The translations under genes and the position numbers were made by a program. The notes below the pieces were generated by a model, which searched no databases, was not told where the DNA came from, and saw nothing but the letters and a program-made list of their open reading frames with translations. Shown here piece by piece: positions 48,201-60,584 of a stretch of 64,000 nt of DNA (positions within the stretch are counted from its first letter, which is position 1; each line of letters begins with the position of its first letter). The DNA is from Melieria omissa (taxonomy: Eukaryota; Arthropoda; Insecta; Diptera; Ulidiidae): positions 107,083,486 to 107,147,485 of the forward strand of contig OZ020269.1 in assembly GCA_963971225.1 (NCBI GenBank), written 5' to 3'.

Positions 48201-49444
48201 GCAGCGACTTGAAATGAATATAAAAATTTTTGAAATGTTTTTGACTTGGACTTGAATGCATTTGTTGTAGATGCTGCGGCAACGGTGTTGCTGCTGCCTG
48301 CTTGCTTTTGCGGCTTTGTTGCATTTCAAATTAGTTTGCAACATTTTTGTAGACGCTTGAGCCGTTTATGCGTCTTGGAATGTTGCGGTTTCAACTCGCA
48401 GTTGGCGGTCGCTTTGATTTGCTGTTGGCTTTTGCTTCCCTTCGGAAACCTTAACTACAAATGAAGGCACAGCTTTTGTTATTTGCCGCAGTAAAATCGC
48501 AGGATATTTATTTCAATATGAATGAATGGCAGATTTGTGTGAAATGGCGTTGAGTGTGTTGCGGTCTGTGGGACTTTGTTTTTGTATATTTTGCATTTAA
48601 TTGTTATGAGTTATTTTAACTAATTGTTTTTCTCGCATTTGTTTCTTCTTCACAGACAAACTAATCGGTGTTCATTGTACGCACGGCGTGAATCGCACGG
48701 GCTACTTCATTTGCAACTATATGATCTCCGAGATGGGCGTGAGGCCCGATGACGCTATCAGAAGTAAGTTGCCGTCAGTTGCCGTGTTTCGTTTTATTCG
48801 AGACTCACTTTGTAAACTGTGTTGTCCTTGCAGAGTTCGCTTCCGCTCGCGGTCACTACATCGAACGGGAGAATTATTTAGACGATTTAAATAAGCTCAC
48901 CGTTCGGTCACGTGACAGCAGATGGAATAGCAAAAATTCGGGCAACACCAGCAACAGCAATCTAAGCTATCGCCGACCATCTACCATATCGAGTGGCTTC
49001 TTCGTGAGCCAAGCGCAAAGCACCACCGGCTCACAAATGTGGCGCGATCACGCCCCGCCACCCGCACCGCTTCCCACACCGATCACGGTCACAGACCTCT
49101 TACAACGCAGGAACAACTTGAAAGAACGGAAGACCCCAAAGCATCGCAATGCTGCCTATTGTCGGCCCTCACAGCAGAGTGTTCTATCGTTTGCTTCTTG
49201 CTCGCCGCGCAGTGTGCGGTCGACCACTTCGGAGTCGCAATACAGTGTTCTATCTGGTGTTTCGGATATCAGCTGGGACTGTCGATCGAACTGGACTGCA
49301 CCCACTTATCCGCAGCGCGGCCTTTACTTTGCAAATCCCTACGAGACTCTGCAGAAGACCGACAAGCCAGTCAAACGGACCGTCAAACGCCGCTTGCACA
49401 GTCGCGAAGCGCCTCGTGCTTGTTCGCGCCCATACAATACTTAG
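42273..49444 (+). CDS. DUSP11/PIR1-type RNA 5'-triphosphatase, dual-specificity phosphatase family
   Basis: Seven exons: 42273-42295, 42374-42449, 44438-44557, 44674-44753, 44815-44861, 48656-48763 and 48834-49444 (354 aa), all with GT..AG introns. The fold is a cysteine phosphatase related to mRNA capping triphosphatases. Its relatives remove 5' phosphates from RNA in the nucleus or cytoplasm. Evidence: N-terminal PIGKRVDGTRFIAFKVPL, then GMVIDLTNTSRYYDP, IPGHQTPAP, and the P-loop HCTHGVNRTG (HCx5R; nucleophile Cys and Arg present), followed by GVRPDDAI and RGHYIERENYLDDL. The catalytic domain covers roughly residues 5-175; the remaining 180 residues are a Ser/Arg/Thr-rich tail, probably disordered. 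Start: the ATG at 42273 is first in frame, and its exon codes only seven residues plus two bases. Intron 5 is 3.8 kb. Confidence 0.92.
46360..47380. repeat. Degenerate tandem repeat in the phosphatase gene intron 5
   Basis: The motif TAATTGCAGTCTAAACTGTT followed by GATTATTTTAAATGCAACGTTTTTTGCTTAACGGAAAA recurs, diverged, near 46600, 47038, 47180 and 47335, with a partial copy at 46368. Spacing varies (about 150-440 bp), so it is an old, eroded array. It is extremely AT-rich with no ORF. Confidence 0.6.
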
Positions 49445-51818
49445 CCGATGTTGTTGTTCGGTGACCACAAGGACCTATGAAATGGATAAACTTTGTATTT
49501 TACTTTTATTTTTTCCTACTCTTTTTTAGCAAATGTCGTATTGAAAATTAACGACGGCTCACACTTGTGAACCAGAAATTTGGTGTTCATTTCAATTAAA
49601 CGTGCAAGAAGAAAGGAAATAATGCAGTTTTAAATTTATGTTCATATCTTGAAAATGTGCAATAATTCATGAAGCCAGTGTTTGGCTCTCCGAAGGAAAT
49701 CATTCAACGATCCTCGCACACACAGACACAAGCACACGAAAGCGACACGATCGCGGCCGATGCTTATCGCAATCGCGATAAAAATGTGCGTAACTTGTTT
49801 CGTTGTAATTACGGGCAATTTGTCGCTGTCACACCGTTCGGCAAGCAGCAAGCAAGCACAGAAGGCGGCTTGAGTGCCTCGTTACGCGCGCAGCATTGCA
49901 CCGCAATGAGATCACAAAGCGATAAGCTGACGAGCGACGAATTGTTAAAGGAAAACAAAACTGCACAAAGAAGCAAAATAAAACAAGTCTGGTCCGAAGT
50001 CTGAACGAGAGAGTTTTATGCTAATATGACATTTGACCACCATGACGAAATCTTGTAATAATGAACTGATCAAGCGCGCCAAATCGAGCAAGTGCCGCCG
50101 CCAGCGATAATGCCGGCGACATTGCGCCTGTGACATATGTTTGACAAACGAGCGGCGGAGCAGAGTCGATGGCGTGCGTCGCACTTCCAGGAAACGCACT
50201 GCCGGTAGGCAAATTCATGTGTGCGCGTATCTTCACACGATCGGCGCTGATCAGCAAACGCAGATAAGGACAACCAATACCATTGTGTGCGTGTGTGTGT
50301 GTGAGTGTGTGTGTAGTGCATGTTGCAAATGAATTTTAATTGCTTGTCAACTTAAGGGGCTGAGCAGTTAGTGTGTAATAATGATGCGAATAGTTGGCGG
50401 CCAGCACTGTGCATTGCGAAGGTTAATGGGTCCAAGAATACTGGTCGCTTGTGTACAACAGTTATCCGGCTGCTTTTTTGGGCCAAATTTATGTAGGTTA
50501 GTGATAGCGCATCGCCTTAACTGATTGCATTTTATTATTATCGGCCACAACACTCAGAGAGCGCTGCTTATTTGTAAATAAATCATTTCTCTTTATATGA
50601 GTTGCACGTGGCCGCGCAGGCGCAAAGCGGCCATCAGAGGCGATTAACTTTAAACGTTGTTATTTAAATCAATGTCCGTTTTAGTGGATTTATTTGGTAT
50701 TTCACCTCATGCAACGCTTCCTTGCTGCGGTCATGTTAAAGGAATCAGCGCTGAATTTATGAAGCGTGCATAATTACCGCCGCACGATCGCCGCGCGGCC
50801 GCTGCCGTAAAGTGTGATGCGGCAAGTACCGGCGGAAGGCAATTTCGCGCACTTTTCGCTGGCAACGGAACTAAGTGGATGAGGCGCGAGATTTGTGAAC
50901 AGTGTTGCCATGGTTGCAAACTGGGTGCGTGAATTTTGAGGTTATTTTTTTCCTATAAAGTTGTTGCTACTTATGTGTAAAATCCGTTTCAAACATTTAA
51001 AATCTCTGCAACTACTTCAATTGCTGAAAATTTCCACCTTTACAAAAGGCAGGCAACTCTTTTTCGTTCCCATCGACAATAAACAGTCTGCGCGTGCGAA
51101 GCGACAGCGGCGGCAATTTTCAGTCGTACGCAATAAAACAAGCAGCATCGCTTGCGAAAGTGTTTGGCCGGAATGTTCGCCCGACAGCCAACGCAACGAT
51201 TCCATTCTCAATCAGCACCTTTATCGATCGCGTTCGGTCGGCCCGATGGGCTTTCCCGCTGTGCCGTTGCTAATCACACAATTTGGCTGACTGGCCGGTT
51301 GGTCGGCTGCCTGTGGCCAGGAGACCCAGTTTTTGCGGGCATTTACGCACACGGCCCGCAGCCGCCGACGATCGCTGACGCTAATAACAGCTTTGCGTTT
51401 TTCGTTGTACATTTCGCGCCTCTTTTCTGCTCTGTGGTCGTTCTTCTTTGATTTGTTATATCGGCTTTAATGGGCCTAACAAATTGACAATTTATGGATT
51501 TGCAGCAATGCGCGCTTTCGAACGTTCACGTGCCTGGTTGTTGTGCCAGAGCAGCGAGTCCTGCGCGTCAGTGTTGCTTCGCTTAGTTGAGTTTGGTGGG
51601 AGTGAAAAATGGCGAAGGCAGAAGCTGACAGCGAAATCGATTCTTTGCAATTGTACGGATCCAAGCCTTGGATGAATAGTTTAGTCTATATATTTACATA
51701 TCTACATATATATATGTAGATGCATATAGATTGAATTAAGAACAAATCTCTAATCATCAACGCCGAGTCGAAATCGCTAATGCAACAAACATGAAATTTA
51801 AAATGTAGGTTTGTTTCA
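49445..51818. other. 3' flank of the phosphatase gene and intergenic DNA
   Basis: The first 150 bp include ATTAAA near 49597, a possible poly(A) signal for the phosphatase transcript; AATAAA occurs again near 49976. A (GT)n run lies at about 50285-50316. Open frames such as 49669-50004 (+) and 50961-51290 (+) have no homologous motif I know. No gene is supported. Confidence 0.45.
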
Positions 51819-51821
51819 GAA

Positions 51822-52126
51822 ATCTAACCTCCACTACGAAAATATATTTCAGAATTTCCGATCTTAGATTTCAGATATCTAACTTTCACTAAGAAAATAT
51901 TTTTCAGAATTTTCGATCTTAGATTTTAGAAAGCTAACCTTCACTAAGAAAATATTATTTTTCAGAATTTGCGATCTTAGATTTTAGAAATCTAATTTGC
52001 ACTAAGAAAATATTTTTCAGAATTTCCGATCTTATATTTCAGAAATCTAGTCTTCACTAAGAAAATATTTTTCAGAATTTTTGATCTTATATTAGAAATC
52101 GAAAATAAGAATTTCCGATCTTAAGA
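51822..52126. repeat. 55-bp tandem repeat, about 5.5 copies
   Basis: The unit contains CTAACCTTCACTAAGAAAAT, then TTTTTCAGAATTTCCGATCTTAGATTT. Copies begin near 51822, 51875, 51930, 51988 and 52044, followed by a partial copy. They differ by a few substitutions and one 3-bp insertion. Each unit holds TTTTTCAGA, which resembles a splice acceptor. Confidence 0.88.
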
Positions 52127-52199
52127 CAGGTCGAAGACGGGTTCCGGTCTCATAATAAGAAACGTGATTCCATGTAAGAATTAATTTAAAATATTTTAC

Positions 52200-53600
52200 A
52201 CATGTTTTTAAATTTTGCAGAAATCAACATTTGTCGGAATCAACAATGGTTTGAGGTCAACAATGGGTTGAGAGTTTGTATGAAGACACAAATATAATGA
52301 ACATATTGACTTCAAACTTGATGAATGTCCTTTACATATGAAACGACTCGATACATGTTTAACATGTTATTAATAAAAATTAGACAAAGTCAATAGTGGG
52401 TTAAGGTTTATATGGAGAAATTAGTTTTAATTGTCAAATTGACTTCAAACTCTTTGAATGCCTTTGAAATAAGATATGATTTGATTAATATTTAAAATTT
52501 TTGTAATACAAAATTGAACGGCGTCAACAATGGGTTAAGTTTTGTATTAAGAAGTATGTTTTGAGAGCTAATTGACTTCATACTTAGTAAAACCATTTAA
52601 AATTTCAAATAATTCGACAAATTTGTTTTTTCTTTTTGATCAAAGCCTGGTGGGGTCAACAATGGGTTAAGAATTTATACGGATCAACATGATTTATTGA
52701 GTCAATTAACTTCAAACTTCATGAATGTCTTTGAAATTTGAAATTATTTTATAAAAATTCTATATTTTTGCAATACAAATTTCACAAGGTCAATAATGGG
52801 TTAAGATTTGTATGGAGAAATGTGATTTAATTGTCCAATTGACTTCAAACTCGTTGAATGCCCTTGCATGAGACATGATACAATAATTTTTTGTAATGAA
52901 AATGTAACGAGGTCAATAGTGGGTTAAGATTTGTATGGAGAAATATGACGTAGTCGTACAATTAACTTCAAACTCGTTGAATGCCTTTGAAATGAGAAAT
53001 TATTCGACGATCACTTTTAATTATTTGTAATAAAAATTTAAAAAGCTCAATAAAGGGTTAAGATTTGATTGGAGAAATCTTATATAACTATCCAGTTGAC
53101 CTCAAAATCGTTGAATGCGCATGAAATGAGAAATTATAATTCGATAAACACTTTTAATTTTTTGTAATACAAATTTAACAAGGTCAATAATAGGTTAAGA
53201 GTTGAATGGAGAATTGTGATTTAATTCTCCAGTTGAGCGCAAACTCGTTGAATGCCCTTGAATGGGACATGATATGATAACTATTTTTAATTTGTTGTAA
53301 TAAAAATTGGGCGACGACAACAAAGAGTTAAGGTTTGTATGGGAAAATTTAATTTAATGGACCAAATTACTTCAAACTTGATGAAATCCTTAATATAAGA
53401 AATTATTTATTATTATTTGAAAGTATTTGCCATTTTTGTAATCAAAGTCTGTCGAGGTCAACAATGAGTAGAGTTTTTTTTTTAAATAAACATGATTTAT
53501 TAGGCCTATTGCCTACAGATTTGTTGAATGTAATTTAATTCATAAATAATTCAACTCATGTTTATCAGTTTTCGAAAACTTACATCTGACGGGTTAAAAG
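52200..53600. repeat. 131-bp satellite-like tandem array, about 10-11 copies
   Basis: The core GGTCAACAATGGGTTAAG recurs, diverged, near 52256, 52388, 52519, 52651, 52790, 52911, 53044, 53182, 53316 and 53456 (spacings 121-140 bp). Each core is followed by TTGTATGGAGAAAT, TTGACTTCAAACTCGTTGAATG and a TTTGTAATAAAAAT block. There is no ORF. Divergence between copies is considerable, so the array is old. Confidence 0.88.
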
Positions 53601-56355
53601 TGGTTAGGAGTTAACATTTTTTGAAATTCAAGTTTCAACGTGTTGAACATAAGTAGGTCAGAAATTTGTAGGGGAAAACGTGATTAAAGGGGCAGATGGT
53701 AACTTTAAGTGAGTAGAGATTAATGCAAAAACTTTTTTTAAATTTATGCTATTAGTTCATATTGAAATATTTAAGTTTGAGGTTTTATAAGAACACATGA
53801 GAGTTGTGAGCCTGAATGATTTGTATTGAAAATGTTTCTTTAATTAAAATTGCAATTATATTTCAGTTTTTAGTGAAAAATTCCAGTGTAACGGCTAATA
53901 CTTGTTTTTAAATTAAGAAAACAAAGCAATTCAAACCCCTAACTGTAGATCAACAATCGCTCAGCAACTAAAGTCAAATGCGGCGCATTAAATTCCCTGT
54001 TTCGCTGCATCATTCTTTGCTACATCTGTCGTTGAAGTGGTCCACTTGCGGCGCATCATTCCAGCCACATCGACACTTGCATCTCGAATCGCAACATCAT
54101 ATTTTTCAACTCCCTCTTCCACGTTGCGTTGCCTGTTGCCGCGGCGGGGCGACAAAGGTGAGCTGTCTTATCGCATGCGATAATCTTAATTAAAAGCAAA
54201 GTATCGCACTTCAAAGTGTTGCTTGTTGGTTTTGTGCTTCAGCGCAGTGCGCTGATAGGCATCGATGCGGCCCGCCCACCGCAACGCCACACGCAGCAAC
54301 TGCAACAGCAACAGCGCCATTGCCGCTATACGAAATTGCGGTATACGCCCACCGAGCGATGACACCTCGTGCAAGCGACACGAAAGCAGAAAGCATCGAC
54401 AATAAGCGGACAAGCGGTCGGTGAAGCGAAGATGCGCGTTGAGACCCAAATTGAGGCAATCAAAATGTGAACCAAGGCAAAAAATTACAAAAATATCAAA
54501 AAAGCTGCAACGTTGCGGGAAAAAACAACAAAGGGAGTAAAGTATCACACGTGAATTACGCTCACCTTATATACATTCGATGCGTACTATATATAATATA
54601 ACAAAAACAACAACAGCAGCGGCAGTGGCACATTTTGCTTATCTCGAACGCATTTCAGATTTGCTGTGCGCACAAATCATTTGTGGGCGGTATGGGTAAC
54701 AACAACAACAACAAGCATAGCAACAACAGTAAAGACCGGACCAGTACTATCAACATTGAGGCCAGCAACAACAACAGCACAATAACAACATCCCCCCTTC
54801 GTACATCATCAACGACTTCAGGACCAACATTGACTTTGCTTCTACAGTTTTCGCTGCCACAACGACGCAGTTGGAACAGCGAAACAAAAAAAAAACAACG
54901 GTACTGGTGAAGTTAATGTTGGAATTCGTTGCTGGTGTCTGTTGAGAATCAGCAGCCTCCAGAGCAAATATTGAACAGTTTTGTCGCCTTTACACGCGTT
55001 TACGCATTTAATCCGGCAACCGACGCTGGGCGTAAGCAGATAAAACTTTTGCTGGAGGTGGAGCTGCGACACGAACTTCAACCCTTTGGCTGTGCGGTGC
55101 GTTCGTCTCGCTGATTGTCTTGCAAATTTATGGTTTGTTTACATAAAATGTGCCTAAATTGGAAAACGCCATCAGGATTAGTGCAATTCATATCAGAAAA
55201 AAACGATTGGTTGGTTTTGATTTGTTCGCTTCAACTTTTTTGACCCACAAACCAAAGTCGCATCATTAATGTGAAAGATTGAATCAGTTTTATTTATTGT
55301 TTTTATAATGAAACGAAAAAAGGGATTTTTTTATTGCATTGGACTAAATTTGCATGTTTGTATTGTTTGGGGTTTAAAGTTCGTTTCGATTGGCAGCGAT
55401 ATATTCTTAAATTTATTCCAGGACTGTTTGCTTGTTAAAGAATTGTTGGGCAGTTCTGTTGAACTAGAAGTTTGGGGACTTTCTGTTGTCTTTGCAGTGG
55501 CGTTGAGTGTGGAAAATAAAGTTGAGAGAACGAAACCTAATTGGCGGAACCGATATTTTTTTGCTTCGAGGTTGTAAGTAAGAATTAATAGATGTTCGAA
55601 AGAAACAAATTTAGTGAAAAACACGAAAAAATTAAATTTAAAGATGTAAACAATAAATTACTTAGGCCTTCAAATAACATGAACAGACTCCCTATTGTGG
55701 ATATCAGGTCACGTGGGGTTAGAATGAAATAAAAGGTTGATAGCACAGCAAGTAATGCTGCGACTTCTCATATTCCTAGATCTTTCTGAACTTCTTTGGG
55801 AGTGTGGACATTGCTGCCATTGAACCTCAGCTATTGCCTCCCTTCTTCACTAGAAAGTTTCTGCACTCGAAACCACCTAAAGTAGATCTGGCCTGTCCCA
55901 CCCTTTCAGTGATTTTGTCATTTAGCTCATATGAAAAGTAGGTGGGACAGTTGTCCGATCTTCACAATTTCTTTCCCAAATAACAATCGTTCATTGTTCT
56001 AAAGATAGAGAAACTAATAGCGGCTTCCAATAAGCAGTCCTATACATCAAGTTTCCCAGAGATTCTGGATCTCTTTTAGCTGGTTCTTCGCTTTAGTGAG
56101 GTGAAGGATACCTAGCAGCTCGAGTTCGACTCCATTAGAGTTATTTTATCAAAGTACATGTGCCTGAAAGGTCTGAAAGTTGAACATTCCCTACTATAGT
56201 GAGCAGCATTCTCAGAACTCTTTTCTAATAGCTTTTTGATGTTTTCTGAAGTGACATGCAATTATAAAATTTTTTAATCCTAAACAATTAACAGGAACTC
56301 AGACAAAGAGAAAATTCATAAGAAATTTTAATTGTAAATCTAAATGAAACTAAAA
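53601..56355. other. Intergenic DNA, no supported gene
   Basis: Open frames here are short. One at 54689-54910 (+) starts MGNNNNNKHSNNSKD in CAA-repeat DNA and could be a real exon, but nothing confirms it. The 54200-54500 and 54940-55110 patches are less AT-rich. The 55740-55950 segment may be old retroelement sequence. No domain is recognised. Confidence 0.35.
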
Positions 56356-56359
56356 ATTC

Positions 56360-56545
56360 GGACAGGCACTTTAAGCGTTCATTGCAGACCTAATTTCCAC
56401 ATGTTCAACATGGACGGATGACTTCAAGTAGCATTGGGCACGGGAAAGTAATGAGGCATAACTCTACAAGATCACAGAATGCGTAGCTTTAATGCACAGA
56501 CGATAAGAATGTCTTGAAGAACACATCTTGGACAAGAGCTGACTT
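56360..56545 (+). pseudogene. Possible decayed LINE C-terminal fragment
   Basis: The plus strand near 56375 reads SVHCRPNFHMFNMDG, resembling the 'GHC..N.H...MG' segment before the zinc knuckle in LINEs with RNase H. Further on, frames are broken. This is a weak call by resemblance only. Confidence 0.35.
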
Positions 56546-56979
56546 CTTCGATGACCACATCAATTCTTAATCTATATTGAAAGTTTTAGTGACTTCTTGC
56601 TAACCATTCTTCAACTTGATCCTTTAATTTTTATACATTTTTAGTAGACGGACTCAAAGAGGTTCTATAGATACGATCTGTTCTTGTTTTCTTTCAACTT
56701 GACAGACAGACATTGAGTTGAAAGAGATTTAATAGATGCGTCGTGCTTGTCTTATAAGCTATACGAGGATCACAGTTAATCTAACAGATCGCAGTGTTCG
56801 AAACTTGTATATACGTAAGAAGAAGGACTGGCGAACGGGTAACCAAGCGGATGGACATTTTGACAGGTCGATAATCGAAGTTAAGTAAAGGGGAAAGTGG
56901 AAAAATAGGGACGAAGCTCAGGTTAACTCACTTGCCGCAAAGAAAGAGCCCAGAATGGGTACACCATGAACGGCGGATT

Positions 56980-57560
56980 TGAACTGAAATTGAAACCACA
57001 AAAGAACCTAAAATGTTGAAATTGTGACCCAAAAGTTGAGTTGAAATTGAAACCACAAGAAACCTAAAATATTGAAATTTTGAACCAAAAGTTAAACTGA
57101 AATTGAAACCACAAAAAAGCTTAAATGTTAAATTAATGTTAATGTTATGTTAAAATTGTGAATCAAAAGAAACCTCGAAAAAATTTAAAATGTTGAAATT
57201 GTGAACCAAAAGTTGAACTGAAATTAAAACCACAAAAAACCTAAAATATTGAAAAATGAAATACTGAAATTGAAACCACAAAAGACCACAAAATATTGAT
57301 TTTGTGAACCAAGTCATGTTGAACTGAAATTGAAACGTCGAAAACCTGACATATTGAAATTATGAATCAAAAGTTGAACTTTAATTGAAATCACAAAAAT
57401 CCCTAAAATATCGAAATTATGAACCAAAAGTTGAACTGAAATTGAAACCACATAAGAACCTAAAATGTTGAAAGTTTGAATCAAAAATTGAACTGAAATT
57501 GAAACCTCGAAAAACCTAAAATATTGAAATTGTCAACTAAAGTTTGAATTGAACGTAAGA
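56980..57560. repeat. 57-bp tandem repeat, about 10 copies
   Basis: The unit contains AAATTGAAACCACAAAAGAA, then CCTAAAATGTTGAAATTGTGAACCAAAAGTTGAACTG. Copies follow head to tail from about 56980, with indels and a collapsed region near 57120-57170. The sequence is strongly A-rich on the plus strand, with frequent in-frame stops. Confidence 0.88.
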
Positions 57561-59380
57561 TTTAGAATATTGAAGTTTCAGTAAATTGAAATCAAATAAG
57601 TCTGCATACATCTTTTTCATATCTCAGGTCTTGAAATAAATAAATTAAAAATCAATAACTTTAGTGATATCTACGAAGCGAGCCTTTAAAACTAAAAAAG
57701 AAATTATAAATTAAATTATTACAATTTTATTAGTTTCTGCCTGGATTAGTGGATTGTATTAGTGTTCATCAAGAAGTCGAATTGGTTTATTGACTGAAAT
57801 TCGTATAAGACAATTCGATATTTCTTCATCTATGTGTATGAATAGAGCCCAAATGGTCCTTTTTCAGGCCTCCGAGTTGTAGTGCGGCGCATACTTTGCA
57901 GTTTAACTTAACTTCTTTAACTTCTTCTAACTTAATTCCTTTTCTCAGTAATTTCAACAGTTTTTTTGTTATCTCAATTTTGCAATACCATAATTTTGTC
58001 ATTAGTTTTTTTCTACTTAATAAACAACAACAACAATTTTAGTCTAATATAAAAATGTCTACATAGACATCTTCTTCATATCTTCGAAACAACGTTAAAG
58101 AAGTTAGACTACAATTAAAAACTTTACTAATTTCAGATGGGATCTAGAATAACAAAACTTAATAAATGTTTAATCATTTTCGAACAGCACAAATTTAATT
58201 TGCAACTTTGTTGTGTCCGACTCAGTTAAAACACTCAGCTCGGTGACACAAAAGGATACGTTTTCATATTACACATGTATTGTTGTTGTTGTTACAAAGT
58301 TGAGTCGTGCTAATTGTGCTGCAGTGTGCCGCAGTTAGTGCAAACGACCCCAATGTAATGGAGAACGTTTGATTTGTATGAAACGACCGACCGGCCCCTA
58401 AACGTCGAATTGGCTAAATGAATGATTTTGTTGTTTTATTGCCGTTGTACGTTGTCTAGTATCAATAGCTACTGTTGTTGTTGTTGTTTTTGTTATTGTT
58501 GTGCGAGATTATTTCAGCATTGGGGGAGGAGTTGGTTGCAGATTTAAAGTGTCGCTGAGAGGCGGCAAGTGAATTCCAATTGACTGGAACCAGAATGTGG
58601 AATGAGGGGGGAATGTGGAATGGGGAGTTGGATGGCCAACAACATTGCAGCGACAGCCTTTGAAAAGGCTTAGCAGCTGTGTACAACCACTGGTGGGGGC
58701 GGGGGGTTTTTGCAATTTTGCGCCGGGCATACAAATTGATGTACATTCGAGTTTGGCGAATTTTCATGTCCTGTGGCACAAATGATTTGGCGTTCGGTTC
58801 GGTTTGTCGGCTGACTGATTCTGCTTAATGCGTTCGGGCTGTGCAGCTGGAGTTGCTGGCAGATTTAATTGTTTGTAAATTAGTTGCCACGATTGAGTGC
58901 ATTGCATGCGGTTGGGTCGAGTTTGCAGTAGTTTGGTCAAAGGTTTTATGGGCTCAGTGCCGTAGACACGACGGACATGTTTAGCATTTTGATGAGGCTG
59001 TGTGTGTGTGTGTGTGTGTATGATTGTAATTAAAATGGGTGTTGCGCTTTGATTGAGGGAATGATGTCAGCTTATTCGCTGGCAGGGACAAAGGTCACAC
59101 GAGTTAATTACTGCACTGCGGTTTATTTAGCTGACTGATTTAGAAAGCCGATAGCATAGTTGATCCCAATGCGTTGAAATGAATTTTACTATCCAAACTG
59201 TCAGCAGTTGGATTGTTAGGGTTGGGTTGATTTTCATACTTATTAGCTAAATAAATAAATAGGGATCTAAATAAGGAAATAGAACAAATAAGGATCTTCT
59301 TTTGTAAGGATTAACGAAATCTACACATTCATATTTAATTTGTTGGAAACTTGTTGCGAGTTTAAATTGTAGCTTAAAAC
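57561..59380. other. Intergenic DNA
   Basis: 57763-57915 is a single diverged copy of the repeat found at 60585-61250 (shared word CATCAAGAAGTCGAATTGG). 58260-59060 is a less AT-rich patch with TTGTTGTTGTT runs and a (GT)n tract near 59001. No gene is supported. Confidence 0.45.
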
Positions 59381-59384
59381 TAAA

Positions 59385-59740
59385 TTTAACATTTTGGAGG
59401 CTAAAAGTTGAAAAAGTTGAAAGACCCTTCTAAGCATTTATGTACCAAAAATTAAGTACAGATTTCCAATAATCGCCATTCTTCAGCCTTACAGCTGAAA
59501 CTAAATTCAACATTTTGGAGGCTAAAATTTGAAAGAGCCTTTTAAGCATTTATGTACCAAAAATTATGCACGGATTTCCAATAATCGCCATTCTTCAGCC
59601 TTACAGCAGTGATTAGTCCAACTTTTAGCCTCCAAAATGTTGGACTAATCACTGCTTTAAGGCTGAAGAATGGCAATTATTGGAAAACTGTGCGTAGTTT
59701 ATAGTACATAAATGCTTAAAATGCTCTTTCGAAATAGCTT
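59385..59740. repeat. Direct duplication plus inverted copy (foldback)
   Basis: A block of about 120 bp (AACATTTTGGAGGCTAAAA ... ATTCTTCAGCCTTACAGC) is present twice in direct order (59385-59503 and 59504-59622), then once inverted (59639-59740). The centre is an 18-bp perfect stem: AGCAGTGATTAGTCCAAC at 59605-59622 pairs with 59639-59656 around a 16-nt loop. Pairing continues outward for about 80 bp with few mismatches. It may be a foldback MITE. Confidence 0.85.
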
Positions 59741-60584
59741 TCAGCAAGCTGACTCAGACCTTTTCATATGTACATACATAAGGATCTAGGGTCGGGGACC
59801 CGGGGTGTTAATAATTGTTATTCGAATCTCACACTTCTCTGTCGGGAGTCGCTTTGCCTTCGGTTCTATTTCACCTCGCTAAAAAAAACCTATAAAAAAA
59901 TTGAACTTTTGAAGTATAAATTAACTGGTGAGGATACGAAACTAATTCATACACTTCTCACTTCACTGTCCTATCGATGACGTAGCCATCTCTTCCCAAA
60001 AGTGTTAAGTATTTCATTAAGTAGACAACTTCTAGCTTGAGGTGTATTTATTTTTAGAATTACAAGTTAGTTTAGAATTAGTTTAGAATTACAAGTAGAT
60101 GAAAATTTATCTTTTCTGAAACAGTGTAAGATATTTTGAAAATATCACAAGCAAATATTAAATTACAATTTCGAAAATTGAAAGTGCTATATAAATTTGA
60201 AGGGAAAACTACGAACAAACGACTCAAAGACTCCTATGACATTTCCATACTTACTGCAAAAATGGACCTCAAGTTTATGAGATTTATCAGAATTATCTCA
60301 ATTAAGAATATACAATTTTTCGGGTCATGAAAAAACCAAACCAATATTTCAAATAGAGGCAATTATTTTCAATTATGAAATCAATAGTTTTTTTTATAAT
60401 TCGCCAAAAAGTTTTACTCATTTATTTCAAATGAATAGAACAACTTTACTTGTGGACACGAAAGTGTGCTGAAGTTTTGTATTAAAATAATATATTTGTT
60501 TTATATTTGTTTGTTTCCAGGGTCCCAGATGTGAGTCTGTGAGTCAGTAATGCAGCAGAAACTAAACTAATTAACCTAAAATTC

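Noticed and set aside
49039..49529. Two overlapping plus-strand frames of 141 and 126 codons
   Set aside because: They lie in alternative frames of the last exon of the DUSP11-like gene and show no domain.
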